Shown piece after piece: positions 57,262 to 64,000 of a DNA stretch of 64,000 nt (the first letter of the stretch is position 1; each line of letters opens with the position of its first letter). The translations under genes were made by a program, and so were the position numbers. Location: the NCBI GenBank assembly GCA_050084985.1, contig JBITNC010000001.1:179242001-179306000 (forward strand), in the 5' to 3' direction. The DNA is from Nageia nagi. Taxonomy: Eukaryota; Pinophyta. The notes under the pieces were generated by a model, which was given only the letters and a program-made list of their open reading frames with translations, searched no databases and was not told where the DNA came from.

Positions 57262-57560
57262 CCATGAATGCATGTATTTTGAAGGCTTTCTATTAACTGA
57301 CCCCCCTTGTGTCTTTAGCCTTATAATTTACTTTCATTAAGTTGAATTGTAAAACCCTTATGGTGGAAGGAGATTCATAGAATATCATAAATATTATAAA
57401 AGGAAATACTCATCTAAGTTGGAACATAGAAGTTATGATGTTTAAACATAGGAAAATTCTATACATGATAGCAAATATAATCATACAATATAACTTAATG
57501 AAAGTAAATTATATTGTAAATGGTTTAGTGAATTTGTTGGTAATATTACCAATAATGGAA
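57262..57560 (+). pseudogene. Second LINE, C-terminal RNase H remnant
   Basis: One frame gives NACILKAFY, then KTLMVEGDS (57,348-57,377), NIINIIKGNTHLSWNIEVMM and a diverged match to the R-x-x-N-x-x-A-D-x-L-A-N end (KVNYIVNGLVN). This is the RVT_3-type RNase H found at the end of some plant LINEs. The Asp of EGDS is kept; the other catalytic acids cannot be placed. A single stop follows VEGDS. Confidence 0.6.
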
Positions 57561-59740
57561 AGTTGAGAGACAAACATCCCAATTGTAATACAAATTTTAA
57601 ATAAATAATCATATTAATCAAAATGAAGAAGTTGTACAAGGGAGATTGGCAGTGTAGGATCAACAAAGCATAAAATTGAAAAGTTTTAAACATATATCAA
57701 AAGTATGAAGTATGGGTTGTTCAATTAAAATTATGTTAGGATGTAAGGTACATCAAGTTATATGGGTGTGGAATGATGATATGTTTTTTGGGTAAGTATC
57801 ACTTAGCAATTTGGATGAATCAAGGGAAGAGCTAAGATTACCCATGATAATTGAGTTAAGTATGAAGAAGACCTCCAAGGTAGTATCAATATTCTTTATC
57901 AATCTTGTGTGAATATTTATCATGTTAAGTGTGATATATGTATATATGGGTAGGGTTTTGAGTGAGTGTTACAACTCTATTCACTCATTATATTAACATG
58001 AAACGAAATTGTGGACATTGCTAAGCTCTAAAAAGTGTCTGGAGATAAAATTAATCTTTTTGGAATGTATGGGACAAAGTGTTAAATAATAGCTATAGAG
58101 GATGTCAAATTCCTTATTCTAAAACTTTTGAAAATGGATGAGAACATGAATAATAAATTATGCATTGTAAAGGATTTTTTCAATTTCTCAAGCACTTTGA
58201 AGATGATACTTTAAATATTTTAAACAAATTCACTTCATGTTGGCATAAATAGAAAGTATAAACATATTAAGTGTATTTATATTATTAACATAATAATACT
58301 ATAGGTAATCGTAATTCTCCAAGAATCTAGAGATTATGAAAGGCATGAGTATAAATCTTTTGTATAATAATTAGATATCTTCTTCGATGTGGAGGAGTCT
58401 TTAAGGTGAGACAATTATAGAATTTTAGTTTTCTCACTCCCTTGATTATGGCATAGGTTAGTTGAAGTCATAAAATTATATTTATTCATGATACATGTAA
58501 GGAGAGACCTCTTAAAAATCAACCATTTATATTTCCTTAAATGTTCTTTGTTGAGATAGTACCATCAATATGTACAAATTTATGTTACACTCTTTAAAAA
58601 AAATAATTGAAGATTTCAAGAAAGGAAGATTTAGGGTTCCTATACACTAGGGCCTATTCATAATGATATTTATTCATTTTAACATATAGAATGAGGCTCC
58701 ATGTGTAATAGAGGTTAGCTCATATAACTGGTGGAAATTTCGAGTGAAGACAAATCCAAAGTGGAGGCAAATAAAAATTTAGGGAGCAATTTGGTGCAAA
58801 AGATGTTATGCGATGTGACAAATCATATAGTCTTTAAAAGAAGTAAAAATCATTTTTTATTTAACTCTCTAAAATTGAAGAGTAGTAATCTCATTATAAG
58901 AAGTCTCAATAGCTCAATTCAAATGAATAGAAGGGATGAGGAGGCCATCATACTTACATTAGATAAAAATGGGATCTAGTAGAATCATATACTATATACA
59001 CTCAAGTAAGATAAAGTTATGTTAAAAGAGATATAGCTTTAGGTATATAAATGAATAGCATGATGGAAAAATCCTTGATGTAGGTTGAAATAACAATGTT
59101 TAACATACAACACTATATTAAGGAGGGTAAAATTTAGTCTTACTCTTAATTTTTTGTCCAAACTATAATCCTTTTTATTTCAACTCTTTTTTGGTTTGGA
59201 AGATGATTTAGTTTTTTATATAAAATTTGTATTTTAGATAGGCCTTGGGGCTAACTTAAAATTTTAAATTTGATATAAAATATGGTTTTTAGGTCCTTTC
59301 AAAACCTCCTCCCATTAATATAATAAAAATTTAAGGTAATAATATGCTTAGTAAAATCCATTTTAGGATAATACAAAAATATCCCCTCTTTGACATATTA
59401 TATTTTTCAAATGATATTATTATAAATACATACTATCAATAAAATTATAATAGGATAATGAATATATATATGCATTAAAAAAGTAGATGATATGATAGTT
59501 TTAATAAAAAATTATAGGTTACTCATAGGAAATAGGTAAAAAAGAGATATGGGATACCACAATATAGATAGATATAGGACTCCTACAATAGCTCAATGTT
59601 GTGTTTGAAATACATTTATCTATTTACCAATGATATTATATTAGTCATTTTTAATATAAAATATTATCAACTATTTTATTATATATATTATTAATGGTTA
59701 TAATAATATACTAATTAATTATAATTGAAATGATAATATC
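57561..59740. other. AT-rich DNA without recognisable gene
   Basis: No coding signal that I can name. An 82-codon plus-strand open frame (58731-58979, MEISSEDKSKVEANKN...) has no recognisable motif and average composition, so I do not call it a gene. Probably old transposon debris. Confidence 0.55.
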
Positions 59741-59819
59741 TTATATCATGGTACAAAATATGAAAAAAAAAAAATACTTGAATATTAGATTGATAATAGT
59801 TTCATAAAGAGAAAGTGTT

Positions 59820-59945
59820 ATGTAGATACACCGTGCATGTGTACATAGACATGCACATGCACATATGCATACACATAAAACATCCACACATATAAACATA
59901 TACAAATACACACATGTGAGCATGCATATGGAAATACACATATAA
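59820..59945. repeat. Compound CA/TA microsatellite
   Basis: Imperfect runs of ACACAT, CATGCACATG and ATACACA over ~125 bp. Cys/Met/Val-rich open frames on the minus strand (59741-60068) are by-products of this repeat. Confidence 0.85.
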
Positions 59946-62179
59946 AGATATTTTATATTTCTTGACACTTATCATTTTATATTCCAATTTATCTTTATTT
60001 TTAATAAGGTGATATGTTTCCTTGTTGCCCCAACTTTTATATAAAAAATGAAATATTATGTATTTCAATTCTTGAAAATTTTAGAGGTAATGTAAGATAC
60101 AAATATCAAATCACTATTTTATTACATTTTCAAAAATAAAATATTAATTGAAGTACATAATGATAATAATCGACATGAAAAATATATTTGAATTCTATTA
60201 AAATAAAGTAAATAATACATTAAAGGTGTCCTATCTGAATCATATGAATAAGATATATATGAAAATACTTGGTAGTTGCATGAATAAATCATAGGGACAT
60301 TGAACTATAAAATGAATACATATAATAATGGTTTTCTCTTTTCTTGATTGAGTAGTATGGAAATATTATTGTAACAAAATAACCTAAATATGTTGTACTC
60401 TTATTGCCTTACAATGTTGAAAATTACTAATTAATTTATATGAAGTTTTATCATAAAATATTGCATTTTATTCTTCGTAAATAATGTTATTACTTTTAAA
60501 GATGTAATATCTCCAACTTTATTACATTTCTCATAATCTCTTTTATTATTAGTTCATCTTAGACTAATATCTTTGCCTCTTTTATTATAATTATATATTC
60601 TTTTTTATTATTATTAAATTAAGATCTTGTACAAATGTTTCATTATATATATTCAAATTTGGTAATGTTCATTACCATAAACATTTTAGAACTTTTTTAT
60701 TAATAGATAGATGTTTGTGAATCTTATAAAATTTCTATCTTGATCTTTTGTACTAATATAATTGAATAAATATTTTAGAAAGGGTTTTTTATGATATCAG
60801 CCTATAGTTAAAATGTAATATTAAAATAAAATATGATTATCCTTTATAAAAATTATATTTTACTACATTTTCCTTTCAATGGACAAAATTGATTAAAGAT
60901 TTTTTCTATATAATGCCCTTTTACTATATGAAACTCACAAAGCTTATTATCTCTATACATTGATTCAATTTTGTTTAAGATATTCGATATGATTATTACT
61001 AAATCCCTTTTAATTAATTACACCATTAAATATTTTCCATTTTAATAATTTTGTGTAATATTTTATTTTTGTCCTAACATTGTTGATTTAGAGACATTTT
61101 TAGATTAATGTTCTTATTACTTTATTACTATCCTTATTACATTTTTATTTTTATGCTTAAGGTTAGATGAATTGAAGTCTTTATAAAAATGTTAAATTTT
61201 TTATTCTCACTTATTTTATTTTATAAATTATATTCTCTTCTATTTCATAAGAACCCATTTTATTAAAATTATTATATCAATATCGAAAAAGAAATCATTT
61301 ATTTTAAATTCTAGATTTACATATTGATAAAAGTAGTTTGTGCCACCATGCTCATGCTAAATGTTAATCATATCCTATATAAACTAAAAAAAAAATCTTT
61401 AATTCTAATTTGGTTTTATTTTTAATATACTAGATGAATATAAGAAATGTACTACCTAGAGGGTTTTGAAATTTACGTATGATTTTGTATGAGGTAAACA
61501 AAAGTAAATATGCCTCGTATAAAATTAGGAGCAATAAGAAAACTATAATATAATACATTTATGACCAATATATTCCTCAATATGTGCACACATGCATACC
61601 TAATACTCATAATATTGTAGAGTATAATACAATTTGTTGGTTGATTTGGTAATGTTGTACCTCTGTACACCCTATAGACCACTCTTGGTCTCGTTAATAA
61701 AATTTCTTTCTTTCTTTTTATATCACTTTTTATGCTTTTACTACTTTTTTTAGGTGTGATTATAATATGTAATTGAATCTTATATGAACTAATGTTGACC
61801 TCATCTAGGCAAGCCTCCAAACATGGGAGGGATATTATAAGAAAAGTTACAAGACATGATCATCCTAGTTGAGGTTCAAAATGTAGAAATACAAAAGTGT
61901 ATATCTAGAATAATCATTCTCTTCCAAAAATATTGATAATGAAAGAAAATTTTCTTTAATGGGTAACTTTTTTTGGATTGAAAACTAACATAGATTTGAT
62001 AATAAACTAGGTGAGAATGAAATTATTTATAAAAGAAACTATTAAGGTTGATTCTATACATATGATTTCATTATGAATGAAGTATTATAAAGGGGACCAT
62101 GGTCCTTTGGAAATAAGGGTTTATTTCTTAAGATAAGAACCAAATGTTTTAGACCTAAGAAAGAAAATATTTACATGGT
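59946..62179. other. AT-rich DNA; possible LINE 3' end near 61,660-61,710
   Basis: Mostly featureless A/T-rich sequence. At 61,660-61,710 the stretch CACCCTATAGACC...GTCTCGTTAATAAAATTTC resembles the 3' end of plant L1 elements (a G/T-containing tail then TTAATAAAATTTC). No coding part is attached, so this is a weak call. No other gene is seen. Confidence 0.4.
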
Positions 62180-62413
62180 TACAGTGTAGATTTTATTTCT
62201 TAAACTATCAATGGATTTCTTTTATGTAAAGAAGTAATAGATGGAATAACAAACATGTTTGGAGCCCAATATTAGTTTATCCTTCCACAAGGAGAAGGAC
62301 AAGAATGACTACAACGGATTCAAGATATTATGAGTGATAAGATGAAGTAAGAGTGTTATGTATGTAATCAATATAGATACATATCTAAGAATTTTTTGAA
62401 GAAGAATTACAAG
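62180..62413 (+). pseudogene. Decayed zinc-knuckle (CCHC-like) coding remnant
   Basis: One plus-strand frame reads GFLLCKEVIDGITNMFGAQY, stop, FILPQGEGQE, stop, LQRIQDIMSDKMK, stop, ECYVCNQYRYISKNFLKKN. The last part has the spacing C-x2-C-x4-(H)-x4-(C), with His replaced by Tyr and the last Cys by Phe, so a CCHC knuckle has been lost by point mutation. The stops fit C-to-T or G-to-A changes. Gag, LINE ORF1 and pararetrovirus coat proteins all carry such knuckles, and I cannot choose among them. Confidence 0.45.
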
Positions 62414-62855
62414 GTAAGAAATAAATAATGGATTAGAGAGGCACAAATAAAAATCTACAAAAATGTAAAAACTACAAATCAATGCCAAAACAAAATAAAA
62501 AAAAACAATTAGTTTATGATATAAAATAAACTAGAATTAGAGTAGAAATAAAAGAGAACAAAAAAATTAGGATAAGAAAAAAAAGAAATATTAGTTGATG
62601 AAAATAAAAGTAAAAAAATAAATTTTAGAAACAAAAATAAAAAGAATAAAACTAGAAAAGAAAGGAGGAAAATTAAAGATCAACATAATGATAAAAAGAA
62701 TAAAAGTAGATTTGGACAAAATGAAGATTTATTAAGTTAAGTACTAGAAACATAAGAAATACAATTAAAGGATAAGAAAAAAATAGAAAATACAACAAAT
62801 AAATAAATAAAAAGAAAACATTAGAAAAATAAAATATTTTATAAGTCAAATACTA
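62414..62855 (+). repeat. A-rich (purine-rich) low-complexity stretch
   Basis: Over ~400 bp the plus strand is dominated by A with scattered G (AAAATAAAAAG-type runs) and few C. It links the zinc-knuckle remnant to the next coding remnant. Confidence 0.7.
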
Positions 62856-62903
62856 GAAACAAAGCAAATGCAACCATGGGAACAATTGGTAGAACCATAA
62901 TCA

Positions 62904-63347
62904 GAAGAAAACCAAGAAGAAAATAGAATAGAGGAAATGGAAACCCAAGAAGAGGAATATATAATAAAAGTAGATAACTCAAACCTGCAATAAAATGTTG
63001 TTGATACAAAGTTGGTAGGTAAAAAGGAAATAGTAAAACTACAAGCTAAAAAGTTTTACTTTATAGAGGAAAAACTATTTAAAATAGGATTAACATGGAT
63101 AGTTCAATATAAAATTACTAAGAATTGGATAAAAGCCACTAAGTTCTTTGGAGATCAATATTCCAAAAAGTTAAAGACATAAAAGAAGGGGTGAAAGGAT
63201 TTACTTCAAATAGAAACATTAGAATTCAAAGGAATTAGAGGAATAATAGAAGAAACATACAACAAACATGCTATATTTTTGAAAATAAAAGCAAAAATAA
63301 ATAATTCAAAATATATCATAACTATAAATTTGTTGAAGAAACATTAA
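62904..63347 (+). pseudogene. Decayed acidic coding remnant, unidentified
   Basis: A 147-codon frame with only three internal stops (TAA, TAA, TGA) before a terminal TAA at 63345-63347. It begins with a Glu-rich run (EENQEENRIEEMETQEEEY) and continues with KKFYFIEEKLFKIGLTWIVQ and LEFKGIRGIIEETYNKHA. I do not recognise it. The few stops in very AT-rich DNA suggest former coding. It may belong to the same old element as the zinc-knuckle remnant 500 bp upstream. Confidence 0.35.
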
Positions 63348-64000
63348 AAAAGTTTTTTGAGTAGTAAAATTTGAAATATAACTTTTATAACTCAATTTAA
63401 ATTTTAATGGATATATTATTTTATTATTTTATCAAGATATGTAAAGATACATCATTGCATGAACTATTCTTACATTTATAGAGGACCCTCTAAAAACTCA
63501 AACTATAACATTATTTACCAAACAAAAAAAGAGAAAGAGAGTTTTTGAATTAGAAATGAAATTTTGAGGTTTTGCATAAAATATATATATTTTTATTCTT
63601 AATTTTATTTCAAATAGTATAACCATCAATTTTTCATGATAATGAAAAGTTCAACAATATTCCTAATTATTATTGCTATGATATTTTCTTCAATGAAATA
63701 ACTTAAATTTTAGATATTCAAATTTTATTTAGAATGGGAGATTTAAAATTTATAATATAAAATACTTGTATATAAATGAACCAAGTCATGTACCATGTAT
63801 TGTCTTTATGCAATATTTGGATGTCATATTCAATTTGTTATATATGTTAGTTCTCTTAGAATGGTTTTATGTTACTAAACATATTATTTAATTCTAATCT
63901 ACTATACATTATAAGATGTTTCACTTGTTGAATGATGAGATACAAGATTAAATATGGAGATGTTGATAGGTTTTTAGATTATGGTTGAACTTTATATCTT
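63348..64000. other. AT-rich DNA, nothing recognised
   Basis: No open frame, repeat or signal that I can support. Confidence 0.6.

Noticed and set aside
59741-60068. Cys/Met/Val-rich minus-strand open frames
   Set aside because: By-product of the CA/TA microsatellite at 59,820-59,945.

Overview
This is intergenic DNA from a plant nuclear genome. It holds no intact gene. It consists of nested and decayed retrotransposons: L1-type LINEs, a Ty1/copia element, and a Ty3/gypsy element of the Tat lineage (RNase H followed by a second, archaeal-type RNase H, then integrase). The density of old transposons and the Tat element carrying a plant mobile domain gene suggest a large-genome seed plant, perhaps a gymnosperm. 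The species cannot be told from the sequence.

Layout. (1) Positions 1-49,682 are a head-to-tail tandem array of about ten and a half copies of a ~2.65-kb unit. Each unit is an antisense (minus-strand) piece of a LINE ORF2: endonuclease/RT linker, reverse transcriptase and C-terminal region. Two large elements interrupt the array. (2) A copia element (2248-10199, 491-bp LTRs, TSD CTTTT) sits inside the first full unit. (3) A 14-kb Tat element (10779-24770), minus strand and lacking its 5' end, sits at the boundary between units 1 and 2. (4) From 49,683 to ~51,590 lies a more diverged minus-strand copy of the same LINE family. (5) From ~51,590 to 54,175 the 5' half of such a LINE lies in the opposite orientation (5'UTR, ORF1 with a DUF4283-like domain, endonuclease). 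It ends at the LINE coordinate where the minus-strand part begins, which is the geometry of a twin-priming inversion. (6) From 54,240 to 57,560 there is a second, heavily decayed LINE on the plus strand with endonuclease, RT and RNase H remnants. (7) The rest is AT-rich DNA with a CA microsatellite and a decayed zinc-knuckle coding remnant at 62.2-63.3 kb.

The Tat element is the richest part. In its own (minus) direction it has gag, protease, RT, RNase H, archaeal-type RNase H and integrase. Next comes an extra unrecognised ORF made of two divergent 133-codon blocks, then repeat-rich DNA, then a two-exon plant mobile domain (PMD) gene in antisense, then a purine tract and a 3' LTR with a minus-strand TATA box. 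A degenerate array of a 12-bp palindrome (AACGCCGGCGTT) on a 20-bp period lies upstream of the LTR TATA box, again upstream of the PMD start, and a third time in the PMD intron.

The copia and Tat coding regions stay in one reading frame for kilobases. They are broken only by stop codons, nearly all explicable as C-to-T changes of CAG, CAA or CGA. The LINE array, by contrast, is full of small indels. Nothing here looks able to make a functional protein.
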